Assembly (NCBI RefSeq): GCF_014654205.1
Contig: NZ_BNAW01000033.1
Span: 28,530 to 92,529 of the forward strand
DNA: 64,000 bases
Source: Amycolatopsis bullii
Lineage (GTDB): Bacteria > Actinomycetota > Actinomycetes > Mycobacteriales > Pseudonocardiaceae
Reading direction: 5' to 3'
Within the stretch, counting starts at the first letter, position 1. Each line of letters begins with the position of its first letter. The notes beneath the pieces were generated by a model. The model ran no database searches, had not been told where the DNA came from, and saw only the letters and a list, made by a program, of their open reading frames with translations. Shown here one piece after another: positions 1-7,536 of the stretch. The position numbers and the translations under genes were made by a program.

Positions 1-2394
1 GAGGATCATGCCGAGGTTGTGCTCGGCCTGGGCGAGCTCCTCGTCGGTTCCTTCGCTCCGCAACACCGGGACCGCCTCGGTCAGCGCCCGTTCGGCGTCG
101 GCGAACGAGCCGTGTTCGCGCAGCACGACGCTCATGCTCAACCAGGTCCTGGCCTGGGCGAGCCGGTCGCCGACTTCGGCGAACGCGGTGAGCGCCTGGT
201 GGTAGTACGCCAGCGACTCGTCGAACCGGTCCTGTTCGAAGTACAGCGTCCCCATCCCGCTCAGCAGCAGGCCCTCGGCCGCGCGGTCGCCGGCCCGCCG
301 GGCCGCGGCCAGCGCGGCGGTGTGGGTGCGCCGCCACTGGCGGAACTGGTTGCGGGCCGCGAAGCTCGACGACGACAGCGCGGACGCCAGCGCTGCCGCG
401 GTGGCCACCAGGTCCCGTTCGCTGGTCTGCTCGACCACACTGACCAGCAGCTCCTCTTCGGCCTCGAACCAGGCGTCCGGATCGGTGCGGATGCCTTCGA
501 CGGCGGCCTGGTCCAGCCGCCCGGAACCGGACGGCTGCGGTGTCCGGCCGGACGCGCCGCGGACCAGGTCCAGTGCGTCCCGGCCCACCCGGTCCAGCGC
601 CGCGCGGACGTCGGCGGCGGATTCCTCGGCTTCGCACAACTCCTGGGCGTACGCCCTGGTCAAGTCGTGGATGCGGTACCGGCTCAGCCCGGTGACGTCG
701 GTGCCCGCCGGGTCGAGCAGCTGCGCGTCGACCAGCCTTTCGACCACGTCTTCGGCCTCGTCGACGGGGGTGTCCAGCAGCGGCGCGGCGAGCCAGCCGG
801 CGAAGTCTTGGACGCCCGTCATGCCGAGGCGGCGCAGCAGGGTGCGCTCCGGCCCGCCGAGGCCGTCGTAGCTCACCGCGAGGCTGCCCCGGACCTCCAG
901 ATCGCCGAGCACGAGTTCGTTGAGCAGCCGCTGCTTGCGGCCCAGCCGCTGCGCCAGGCGGGCCACCGTCCAGTCCGGCCGGGCGGCCAGCCGGGCGCCC
1001 GCGATCCGGACCGCGAGCGGCAGGTGCCCGCACAGCCGCACGATCTCCAGCGCGGCCGCCGGTTCGGCGGCCAGCCTCGGCCCGACCAGCTTGGCCAGCA
1101 GTTCCAGGGTTTCCTCCTCGCGCAGCTCGTGCAGGTCGAGCAGCGCGGCACCCTCCAGCGCGGCCAGCCGGACCCGGCTGGTGAGCAGCACCGCGCAGCC
1201 GGCACCGGCGGGCAGCAGGGGCCGCACCTGCTTTTCGCCCGCCGCGTCGTCGAGCACCACGAGCACGCGCCGGTCGGCGAGCAGCGACCGGTACAGGCCG
1301 GCGCGCTCGGCGGTGCCGGCGGGGATCGCCGCGTCGGCCACCCCGAGCGCCCGCAGGAACCTGGCGAGCACCTCGGCCGGGTCGGCCGGGTCGGGGTGGT
1401 TGCCGTGGAGGGTGGCGTAGAGCTGCCCGTCGGGGTACTGGTCGCGGATCCGGTGGGCGGCGTGCACGGCGAGCGTGGTCTTGCCCGACCCCGGCTTGCC
1501 GGAGACGGCGCAGATCCGGGCGGCCGAGCCGGCCGGGCGCAATCCCTTCAGCACGTGGTCGACGTCTTCGCGCCGGCCGGTGAAGTCCGAGATGGTGGCG
1601 GGCAGCAGGCCCGGCGTGAGCGCCGCGACCGGCGGCGGTTCGTCCGCCGGCGCCGCTTCGGCCGCGGGTTCGGCGAGCACCGCCTGGAAGGCCGCCTGCA
1701 GCTGCGGTCCCGGTGCGACACCGAGTTCGTCGTCGAGCACCCGGCGCGCTTCGTGGAAGGTGGCCAGCGCGTCGGCCTGGCGGCCGGCCTGGTGCAACGC
1801 CAGCACCAGCTTGGCCCGCAACGGTTCACGCAGGGGATGCTCGGCGACCAGCCCGGTCAGCTCCCCGGCCAGCGCACCGCCGCGGCCGAGCCGGAAGTCC
1901 GCCTCCAGCCGCGCTTCCACCGCGACGAGCCGGGCCTCTTCCAGCTTCGTCCGCTCCCGCTCCGCCCACTCCCCTTCGGCTCCGCCGAGCGGGGACCCGG
2001 TCCACAGCCCGAGCGCGTCGGCCAGCGTCTCCGAAGCCCCTGGGGCGTCGCCGGCCGCGAGCGCTCGCCGTCCCGCGCCCACCGCCCGCTCGAACCGGAC
2101 CAGGTCGATCGACTCGGGAGCCACGTCGAGCAGGTATCCCGGCGCCTGTCTTCGCAACGCGTCATCCCGGTCGCCGAGCATCCGGCGCAGCGCGGAAACG
2201 TACGTGTGGACGACCGAACGGGCGCTGTTCGGCGGTTTCTCGCCCCACAGCGCGGTGATCAGCGTGTCGACCGGCACCACGCGGCCGGCGTTGAGCACCA
2301 GCGCCGCCAGCAGGGTGCGCGGCTTCGGGCCACCGAGCGAGACCTGTTCCCCCGCAACGAGTACCGCCATCGAGCCCAGCAGCCGGAATTCCAC
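1..2394 (-). CDS. SARP/AfsR-family transcriptional regulator (3' end outside window)
   Basis: At least 798 residues are encoded, running off the left edge. The GTG start at 2394 begins VEFRLLGSMAVLVAG, the usual start of an OmpR-type winged helix in SARP proteins (about residues 1-90). A bacterial transcriptional activation domain follows (about 95-240). An NB-ARC ATPase has a P-loop GKPGSGKTT near residue 300 and a VLVVLDDA Walker B. The helical C-terminal part is TPR-like (for example FDESLAYYHQALTAFAEVGDRLAQA). This is the AfsR architecture; such proteins usually activate secondary metabolism, and the nearest biosynthetic-looking operon here is at 16.4 kb, though no link is shown. A long plus-strand open frame over the same bases is an antisense shadow. 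Confidence 0.93.
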   Translation of the reverse strand, partial: MEFRLLGSMAVLVAGEQVSLGGPKPRTLLAALVLNAGRVVPVDTLITALWGEKPPNSARSVVHTYVSALRRMLGDRDDALRRQAPGYLLDVAPESIDLVRFERAVGAGRRALAAGDAPGASETLADALGLWTGSPLGGAEGEWAERERTKLEEARLVAVEARLEADFRLGRGGALAGELTGLVAEHPLREPLRAKLVLALHQAGRQADALATFHEARRVLDDELGVAPGPQLQAAFQAVLAEPAAEAAPADEPPPVAALTPGLLPATISDFTGRREDVDHVLKGLRPAGSAARICAVSGKPGSGKTTLAVHAAHRIRDQYPDGQLYATLHGNHPDPADPAEVLARFLRALGVADAAIPAGTAERAGLYRSLLADRRVLVVLDDAAGEKQVRPLLPAGAGCAVLLTSRVRLAALEGAALLDLHELREEETLELLAKLVGPRLAAEPAAALEIVRLCGHLPLAVRIAGARLAARPDWTVARLAQRLGRKQRLLNELVLGDLEVRGSLAVSYDGLGGPERTLLRRLGMTGVQDFAGWLAAPLLDTPVDEAEDVVERLVDAQLLDPAGTDVTGLSRYRIHDLTRAYAQELCEAEESAADVRAALDRVGRDALDLVRGASGRTPQPSGSGRLDQAAVEGIRTDPDAWFEAEEELLVSVVEQTSERDLVATAAALASALSSSSFAARNQFRQWRRTHTAALAAARRAGDRAAEGLLLSGMGTLYFEQDRFDESLAYYHQALTAFAEVGDRLAQARTWLSMSVVLREHGSFADAERALTEAVPVLRSEGTDEELAQAEHNLGMIL

Positions 2395-2605
2395 GTTCGC
2401 CCCCACAGTCCGAGAAACCCTCCCTACAGACGGAAACCCCGCGGTGCCGTTGTCCCGATCGTCCCCGCTGTGACGATCCTGTGATCCTCCCGCACACGGC
2501 GGCCTCCAGAAAAGCTGAAAAGCCACTTGGAGGTTTCGTGGAGGGCCGCCCGGCAGAGTTCTCGGTGTCGGAACCAGCCGACAAAGTCCCGAGGGGGAAA
2601 CCGCA

Positions 2606-3406
2606 ATGAAGAACCTCGCTCGCCTCGCCGCTCTCGCTCTCGCCGTCGCCGCACCGCTCGTGCTCGCCGGCCCAGCGCACGCCGCCGACACCGGCTCCAT
2701 CTCCGGCGACGTGTGGCTCGACAGCAACAGCAACGGCCTGCGGGAGGTGGGTGAGCCGGCGATCGCGGGGCACTGGATGGTGATCAACGGCACCAACCTC
2801 CAGACGCAGACGGACGCCAAGGGCCAGTACGAGTTCAAGAACCTCCCGGCGGGCAGCTACTCGGTGAAGTCGACCGACCGGTCCCTCTTGGCCGGCCAGG
2901 GCTGGACGACGGTGGGTGGCGACTCGAAGTTCCGCGGCGACAACGGCACGCTCGGGAATCCGGTGGTGCTGACCGCCGGCCAGCGGGTGACCGGCCTGAA
3001 CAGCGGTTTCGCCACCGCCGAGGTCGACTACCGGGCCGGGCAGATCATCATCAGCAACACGGCCCCGAAAGTCGGCGACGTGATCGACATCGTCGGTTCC
3101 GCGGTCCCGGTCGGCAACGTCTACGACCAGTTCGGCGGCCAGCTTTCCTTGCCGGACGGCCTGCGCGTCGTCGAGCGCCTCGGTGGCATGCCGCAGTACT
3201 ACGCGACCGAACCGGCCGGCAAGGTCACCGGGTTCTTCTACGACCGTCGTCACCCGGGTGCGTACGAGTTCGTCGGTGCGCGGGTGGTCGTCGAGAAGCC
3301 GCTGTCCGCCGCCGAGATCAAGCTCACCGCGTGGAAGGGCCTCTTCGGCAGCACCGACCCCGACCTGGCCAACGACGTCCTCTCGACGACGCTGACCACC
3401 AGCTGA
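2606..3406 (+). CDS. Secreted protein with SdrD B-like (Cna-B-type) domain
   Basis: The 266-residue product has a Sec signal peptide (KNLAR, an Ala/Leu-rich core, then GPAHA-ADTG around residue 27). Residues about 30-110 form a B-type beta-sandwich repeat: GSISGDVWLDSNSNGLREVGEPAIAG and, later, GQYEFKNLPAGSYSV are signatures of SdrD_B domains. The last 140 residues are another beta-rich region with no recognised family. There is no LPXTG sorting signal or C-terminal anchor, so it is probably released or loosely wall-attached. A GAGGGGG Shine-Dalgarno lies about 9 nt before the ATG. The gene is divergent from the SARP regulator and ends in a strong terminator. Role unknown; a surface or hyphal-wall structural protein is plausible. 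Confidence 0.85.
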   Translation: MKNLARLAALALAVAAPLVLAGPAHAADTGSISGDVWLDSNSNGLREVGEPAIAGHWMVINGTNLQTQTDAKGQYEFKNLPAGSYSVKSTDRSLLAGQGWTTVGGDSKFRGDNGTLGNPVVLTAGQRVTGLNSGFATAEVDYRAGQIIISNTAPKVGDVIDIVGSAVPVGNVYDQFGGQLSLPDGLRVVERLGGMPQYYATEPAGKVTGFFYDRRHPGAYEFVGARVVVEKPLSAAEIKLTAWKGLFGSTDPDLANDVLSTTLTTS

Positions 3407-3426
3407 TCCACCGGCGAGGGGGGAGG

Positions 3427-3461
3427 AAGGCCCGGTTCCCTGGGAGGGGGAACCGGGCCTT
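3427..3461 (+). terminator. Rho-independent-type hairpin
   Basis: AAGGCCCGGTTCCC (3427-3440) pairs with GGGAACCGGGCCTT (3448-3461), a perfect 14-bp stem with a 7-nt loop, followed by CTTC. It lies 20 nt after the stop of the secreted B-repeat protein and 28 nt from the stop of the convergent 55-residue gene, so it can serve both. Confidence 0.85.
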
Positions 3462-3489
3462 CTTCATGCGTCCGCTTGCGGCGCGCCGG

Positions 3490-3657
3490 TCAGCCGTCCT
3501 CGACCGCACGGCGCCGGGTCTCGAACACCGCCGTCAGCGCCTCGGGGGAGCAGCCGGCGGCTCGCGCGCGCCGTCCCGCCGCCGTCAGCTCGGCGAGCAG
3601 GAGCGCGCGCACGGCCGCGCGGGTTGCCTCCGGGAGTCTCGAGCACGGGTCGGTCAC
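3490..3657 (-). CDS. Small hypothetical protein (55 aa)
   Basis: A GTG at 3657 opens a 55-codon frame, VTDPCSRLPEATRAAV through RRRAVEDG. It is preceded by a near-consensus Shine-Dalgarno, AGAGGAGG, with optimal spacing, which is the main reason to call it. The product is basic and largely helical, with two Cys (5 and 36) and no membrane segment. It follows the 187-residue hypothetical gene on the same strand after about 50 nt and may be its operon partner. I do not recognise a family. Confidence 0.6.
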   Translation of the reverse strand: MTDPCSRLPEATRAAVRALLLAELTAAGRRARAAGCSPEALTAVFETRRRAVEDG

Positions 3658-3708
3658 CCTCGGCCTCCTCTCTCCCCTCGCACCAGGTTTCCCCTGACGG
3701 ACACGCTG

Positions 3709-4272
3709 TCAGCGCCACCACGGCGGCGGGGGCACCGGGAGCACCAGGGGGCAGCCGGTGTGGCGGCCGGTCCAGCAGTCCGCCAGCCAGCGGGTCAGCG
3801 CCACCGGGCCGAGCAGGCTGTCCTCCCACACCGGCGTCAGTTCACCCGCCCGGCGCAGCACCGATTCCGCGGTGCCGCAGTAGGAAACCACCGCGGCGAT
3901 CGCCGCATCGGCCCGCTCTCCGGGCCAGGCGACCGCGGCTCCGGGCAGCCGGGCCGGGATGGCCAGGCCGGTGCCGACGGTGCAGTTGCGCGCCAGCTGC
4001 ACGGCGAGATCGAACTCGACCGCTTCGGCGTGACGCTGTCTGGCTCGCCAGCGGGGTGAAGAGGCCGCGGCGTACAGCCCGGCCAGCCGGGCGGCGACCA
4101 ACCCGTCCCACACCGTCAAGAGCACCGCTCGCGTGTCGGCCGGAGGGGCGTCGGCGAGCTCGTGGGTGACGGCGCTGAGCCAGGCACACGGGTCCTTGAC
4201 TTGACGATCAGCGGCGACGGTCACGGCAGTCAGTTTCCCACCGCCGTGCACGGGCAACCCCGAGATGATCAT
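3709..4272 (-). CDS. Hypothetical protein, helical, about 187 aa
   Basis: The frame reads MIISGLPVHGGGKLTAVTV..., with codon use typical of the region. An alternative GTG at VTVAADRQVKD, 15 codons in, would give a product near 171 residues and may be the true start because the first residues look unconserved. The body is Ala/Leu-rich and helical with a conspicuous Trp-rich segment (CAWLSAV, LLTVWDGLV, TRWLADCW) and ends PPPPWWR. No signal peptide or transmembrane helix is evident. Family not recognised. It is transcribed towards the 55-residue gene. Confidence 0.6.
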   Translation of the reverse strand: MIISGLPVHGGGKLTAVTVAADRQVKDPCAWLSAVTHELADAPPADTRAVLLTVWDGLVAARLAGLYAAASSPRWRARQRHAEAVEFDLAVQLARNCTVGTGLAIPARLPGAAVAWPGERADAAIAAVVSYCGTAESVLRRAGELTPVWEDSLLGPVALTRWLADCWTGRHTGCPLVLPVPPPPWWR

Positions 4273-4429
4273 GGTTCACCCGAGGACCACCCGGTCGGTG
4301 GCGAACCGTTGAGCGGCGCGGTAACCCGATCGGGTACTGGGCGTGACCAAATCGTCACAGCTGTGCGACCATGTCGGCGCTCAGTGCCGAGCACGCCCTC
4401 CCGAAACCCCTTCCGCGAAAGGTCCCCGA

Positions 4430-4711
4430 GTGATCAAGATCAGCAAGAGCCGGGCCGGCACCCAGCGCGTCACCTTCAGCCTCCCGGTCGGCGCACCGCC
4501 CGGCCGGGTGAGCGTCGTGGGCTCGTTCAACGACTGGACCCCCGGCCGCCACCACCTCACGCCGCGGTCGAACGGCCGCCGGTCGGCTTCGGTCGACGTG
4601 GCGCCGGGCACCGTGCTGCAGTTCCGCTACCTCGGCGAGAACGGCCACTGGTTCGACGACCCCGACCTGCCCGACCGCGCCGACGGCAACTGCGTCTGCA
4701 CGACCTCGTAG
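4430..4711 (+). CDS. Small isoamylase early-set (glycogen-binding E-set) protein
   Basis: The 93-residue product is essentially one CBM48/E-set immunoglobulin-like domain: RVTFSLPVGAPPGRVSVVGSFNDWTPGRHHL, then VLQFRYLGENGHWFDDP. VGSFNDW and FRYLG are the hallmarks of the isoamylase N-terminal and AMPK-beta glycogen-binding fold. Free-standing copies of about 90-100 residues are common in actinobacteria. The GTG at 4430 is preferred over upstream starts because GAAAGG sits about 8 nt before it. It is cytoplasmic, and binding to glycogen or another alpha-glucan is inferred. It converges on the LysR-like gene with a 4-nt gap. Confidence 0.8.
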   Translation: MIKISKSRAGTQRVTFSLPVGAPPGRVSVVGSFNDWTPGRHHLTPRSNGRRSASVDVAPGTVLQFRYLGENGHWFDDPDLPDRADGNCVCTTS

Positions 4712-4715
4712 CGGC

Positions 4716-5408
4716 TCAGCCCCGCCTGCGCCGCTTCCCCGCGCCGCCGGTGCGCCGGGCCGGTTTCGCCGCGGCGGGCTTGCGTTGCGGGCGCTTGCGC
4801 TCCGCCGGCGCCTGCGGGCGCCCGCGCGTGCTGTTCACCGTCCGGCCGCGGACGATCCCGATGAACTGCTCCATCAGGTCCGTCGTCTCCTCCTCCAGCC
4901 ACGACAGCGCGACGCTCGACTGCGGCGCGTCCTCGACCGGCCGGTAGGTGAGGTCACGGCGGTGGTGCAGCCGGGCCAGCGACTGCGGGACGACGAGCAC
5001 CCCGACCCCGGCCGCGACCAGCTCGATCGCGTCCGCGGTCGTCTCGGGCCGCGAAACCGCCGGGCGTCCCGGCCGGGCGGCCCACTCCAGCGTGTCGTCG
5101 AGCGGGTGCAGCACGACCTCGTCCGCCAAGTCCACGGTGGACACTTCGTCCGCCGCGGCGATCAGGTGGTCCTTGGGCACCACGACGACCGTGGTCTCGG
5201 TGTAGAGCGGGATCGCGTGCAGGCCGTCGCGGTCGATCGGAGAGCGCAGCAGCGCCGCGTCGGCCTCCCGGCTGCGCAGCAGGGCCGCGGCATCGGCCGG
5301 GGCGACCGGGACGAGGGTCAGCGGCACCTCCGGCACCCGCTCGCCCCAGGTCCGCACCCACTTGGCGGGGGTCGCTCCCGGGACGTACGCGAGCTTGAAA
5401 GAGGTCAC
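4716..5408 (-). CDS. LysR-type substrate-binding-domain protein lacking HTH
   Basis: The 230-residue product begins directly with a LysR effector-binding fold (MTSFKLAYVPGATPAKWVRTW, VVVVPKDHLIA, VAAGVGVLVVPQSLARL). It has no N-terminal winged helix. The last 40 residues are a Lys/Arg/Ala-rich tail (ERKRQPQRK-type, GAGKRRRRG) that may contact nucleic acid or polyphosphate. The GTG at 5408 has a TAACCT hexamer 6 nt upstream (minus strand), suggesting a leaderless mRNA. It is divergent from the DUF5997 gene across 42 bp; co-occurrence of these two families is known to me from other actinobacteria, but their function is not. Confidence 0.85.
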   Translation of the reverse strand: MTSFKLAYVPGATPAKWVRTWGERVPEVPLTLVPVAPADAAALLRSREADAALLRSPIDRDGLHAIPLYTETTVVVVPKDHLIAAADEVSTVDLADEVVLHPLDDTLEWAARPGRPAVSRPETTADAIELVAAGVGVLVVPQSLARLHHRRDLTYRPVEDAPQSSVALSWLEEETTDLMEQFIGIVRGRTVNSTRGRPQAPAERKRPQRKPAAAKPARRTGGAGKRRRRG

Positions 5409-5450
5409 CGGGTCAGGTTACCGGGAGTGACGCTGGCTACCCTGGACGGC

Positions 5451-5822
5451 ATGACGTCGCACAAGAGCACCCAGACGATGAAGCCCGCGACCGCGGCGAA
5501 GAAGCTGGGTGTGTACCTCGAAGCCACCCCCGCGGAGTTCCGGGAGGGCGTCGTGACGCGCGACGAACTGAACGCGCTGCAGGCCGACCCGCCGGAGTGG
5601 CTGCGGGAGCTGCGCCGCACGGGCCCCCACCCGCGGCCGGTGGTCGCGGCGAAGCTGGGCGTCTCGATCGGCGGCCTCACCCGCGGCGGCATCACCGAGC
5701 CGCTCACGACCGAGCAGATCGACGCGCTGAAGGCGGAAAGCCCCGACTGGCTGGTCCGGGAGCGCGCCACCCAGGCCGAGGTGCGCAAGGAAGCCGTGCG
5801 GGTGAAGGAACAGAACCGCTGA
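5451..5822 (+). CDS. DUF5997 family protein
   Basis: The 123-residue soluble product begins MTSHKSTQTMKPATAAKKLGVYL. It contains two similar helix-turn segments, VVAAKLGVSIGGLTRGGITEPLT and the earlier AAKKLGVYLEATPAEFREGVVTRDEL, resembling a duplicated HTH-like motif. The whole matches the actinobacterial DUF5997 family. TACCCT lies 7 nt before the ATG and no Shine-Dalgarno is visible, so translation is probably leaderless. The 3' end overlaps the putative kynureninase start (CTGA), so the two genes are probably co-transcribed and translationally coupled. Confidence 0.85.
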   Translation: MTSHKSTQTMKPATAAKKLGVYLEATPAEFREGVVTRDELNALQADPPEWLRELRRTGPHPRPVVAAKLGVSIGGLTRGGITEPLTTEQIDALKAESPDWLVRERATQAEVRKEAVRVKEQNR

Positions 5823-7021
5823 CCGCCGCCGACCTCTCGCCCGAGGCCGCGGACCGCCTCGACGCCGAGGACGAGCTCGCCGGTTTTCGCGACCGGTTCG
5901 TCCCGATCACCGATCCCGGCGTCATCGCCTACCTCGACGGGAACTCGCTGGGCCGTCCGCTGCGCGCCACCGCCGAGCGGCTGCAGGAGCTCGTCGCGCA
6001 CGAGTGGGGTGCCCGGCTGATCCGGTCCTGGGACGAACGCTGGCTGAGCCTGCCCGAGGAGATCGGGGACGAGCTGGGCCGCGTCGCCCTCGGGGCCGCT
6101 CCGGGACAGACCATCGTCGCCGACTCGACGTCCGTCTGCCTCTACAAGGCGCTGCGGGCCGCCGTCGCCCTGCGGCCCGGCCGCGACGAGATCGTCACCG
6201 ACGCCGCGAACTTCCCCACCGACCGGTTCCTCGTCGAGAGCGTGGCCGCCGAACTCGGGCTGACCGTGCGGTGGGCCGGCAGCGAAGACGTCGCCGCGGC
6301 CGTCGGACCGCGGACCGCGGTCGTCACCCTGTCCCATGTGGACTACCGGACGGCCGCGATCACCGACCTGGCCGCCGTCACGCGGCTGGTGCACGAACGC
6401 GGCGGGCTCGTCGTCTGGGACCTCTGCCACAGCGTCGGCTCGATCCCGGTCGAGCTGGACGCCGCCGAGGCGGACTTCGCCGTCGGCTGCACGTACAAGT
6501 TCCTCAACGCCGGGCCGGGCGCGCCCGCGTTCCTCTACGTCAACGCGCGCCACCACGAAACCTTCGGCCAGCCCATCACCGGCTGGATGGGCGCCGCCGA
6601 CACCTTCGGCATGGCCGCGGAGTACGTCCCCGCGCCCGGCATCCGGCGCGCGCTCTCCGGCACGCCACCGGTGCTGGGCATGGTGGGCGTCCGGGAAGGC
6701 GTGGCGCTGCTGGCGGAAGCGGGTATCGACCGCGTGCGGGCCAAGGCCGTGGCGCTGGGCCGGTGGGTGATCGCGCTGGCGGACGCGTGGCTCGTCCCGC
6801 TCGGGTTCACGGTCGCCTCGCCGCGCGAGGACGACCGCCGGGGCGGCCACGTCACCCTCCGCCACCCGGACGCCGAACGGCTTTCGCGGGTGTTGATCGA
6901 GCACGGCGTGCTCATCGACTTCCGGCGTCCCGACGGCATCCGCATCGGGCTGAGCCCGCTGACCACCGGCTTCGCCGAGGTGCGGCGGGCCATGGACCGC
7001 ATCCGCGAGCTCGCCGGCTGA
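5819..7021 (+). CDS. kynU: Kynureninase
   Basis: A PLP-dependent fold-type I enzyme that cleaves L-kynurenine to anthranilate and alanine. The motifs are AYLDGNSLGRPLRAT, DSTSVCLYKALRAA, DLCHSVGSIPVELDAAEADFAVG, and the Schiff-base lysine in TYKFLNAGPGAPAF (about K227). The C-terminal RPDGIRIGLSPLT is also family-typical. No ATG, GTG or TTG exists near the N-terminus in this frame after 5700. A CTG at 5819 lies 8-9 nt after AAGGA and overlaps the DUF5997 stop as CTGA, giving 400 residues, close to the usual 405-420. The product anthranilate could feed tryptophan catabolism or an anthranilate-derived metabolite. Confidence 0.9.
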   Translation: MTAADLSPEAADRLDAEDELAGFRDRFVPITDPGVIAYLDGNSLGRPLRATAERLQELVAHEWGARLIRSWDERWLSLPEEIGDELGRVALGAAPGQTIVADSTSVCLYKALRAAVALRPGRDEIVTDAANFPTDRFLVESVAAELGLTVRWAGSEDVAAAVGPRTAVVTLSHVDYRTAAITDLAAVTRLVHERGGLVVWDLCHSVGSIPVELDAAEADFAVGCTYKFLNAGPGAPAFLYVNARHHETFGQPITGWMGAADTFGMAAEYVPAPGIRRALSGTPPVLGMVGVREGVALLAEAGIDRVRAKAVALGRWVIALADAWLVPLGFTVASPREDDRRGGHVTLRHPDAERLSRVLIEHGVLIDFRRPDGIRIGLSPLTTGFAEVRRAMDRIRELAG

Positions 7022-7058
7022 ACCGCGTCGCACCGGCCGGGCCCGGCGGCGCGGGAAA

Positions 7059-7090
7059 TAGTAGCCATGTAATTAGTAGCCATGTACAGT
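7059..7090 (+). promoter_or_regulatory. Putative MarR operator (tandem 13-mer) and leaderless promoter
   Basis: TAGTAGCCATGTA occurs at 7059-7071 and again at 7074-7086, a direct repeat with 15-bp period. The second copy runs into TACAGT (7085-7090), a good -10 hexamer whose expected start point falls on the ATG of the MarR gene at 7098. Repression by the MarR protein of its own operon is inferred. Confidence 0.55.
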
Positions 7091-7097
7091 ATTCGGC

Positions 7098-7535
7098 ATG
7101 AGCACTCCCGGGCACCTGATCTGGCGGCTTTCCACGAAGTGGCGGGTCGCGGTGGACCGCGCCCTCGCCCCCGCCGGGCTGACGCACGCGCAGTACGTCT
7201 TCCTGTCCTCGCTCTTCGGCCTGGAACGCGCCGGCGCGAACCCGAGCCAGCGGGAGCTGGCCGACCACACCGGACTGGAAGCGCTCTACGTCTCCAAACT
7301 CGCCCGCACGCTCGACGCCGAGGGGCTCGTCGAGCGCACCCGCGACCCGGCCGACACCCGGACCGTCCGGCTGCGCCTCACCACCCGCGGCCGCGAGGTG
7401 ACCGAGCCGGCGATCGCCACCGTGGCCGAGCTGCTCGACCGGCTCCTCGCCCCGCTCGGCGGCCGGCGCGGCGAGCGCACCGCGGCGCTGACGCGCGAGC
7501 TCACGCTGCTCCTCGACAACCCATTGGAGTCCTGA
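7098..7535 (+). CDS. MarR-family transcriptional regulator
   Basis: 145 residues with the MarR winged-helix core: LTHAQYVFLSSL, PSQRELADHTGLEALYVSKLARTLDAEGLVERTRDPADTRTVRLRLTTRG. The DPADTRTVR wing and flanking dimerisation helices are complete. The stop codon lies just before the start of the haloalkane dehalogenase, so this is the first gene of a two-gene operon. It probably senses a substrate or product of that enzyme. The ATG has no Shine-Dalgarno and lies 7 nt after TACAGT. Confidence 0.9.
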   Translation: MSTPGHLIWRLSTKWRVAVDRALAPAGLTHAQYVFLSSLFGLERAGANPSQRELADHTGLEALYVSKLARTLDAEGLVERTRDPADTRTVRLRLTTRGREVTEPAIATVAELLDRLLAPLGGRRGERTAALTRELTLLLDNPLES

Positions 7536-7536
7536 A

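Noticed and set aside
19..2484. A plus-strand open frame of 821 codons opposite the SARP gene
   Set aside because: The minus strand encodes a complete SARP-NB-ARC architecture; the plus-strand product is Gln/Arg/Gly-rich shadow sequence.
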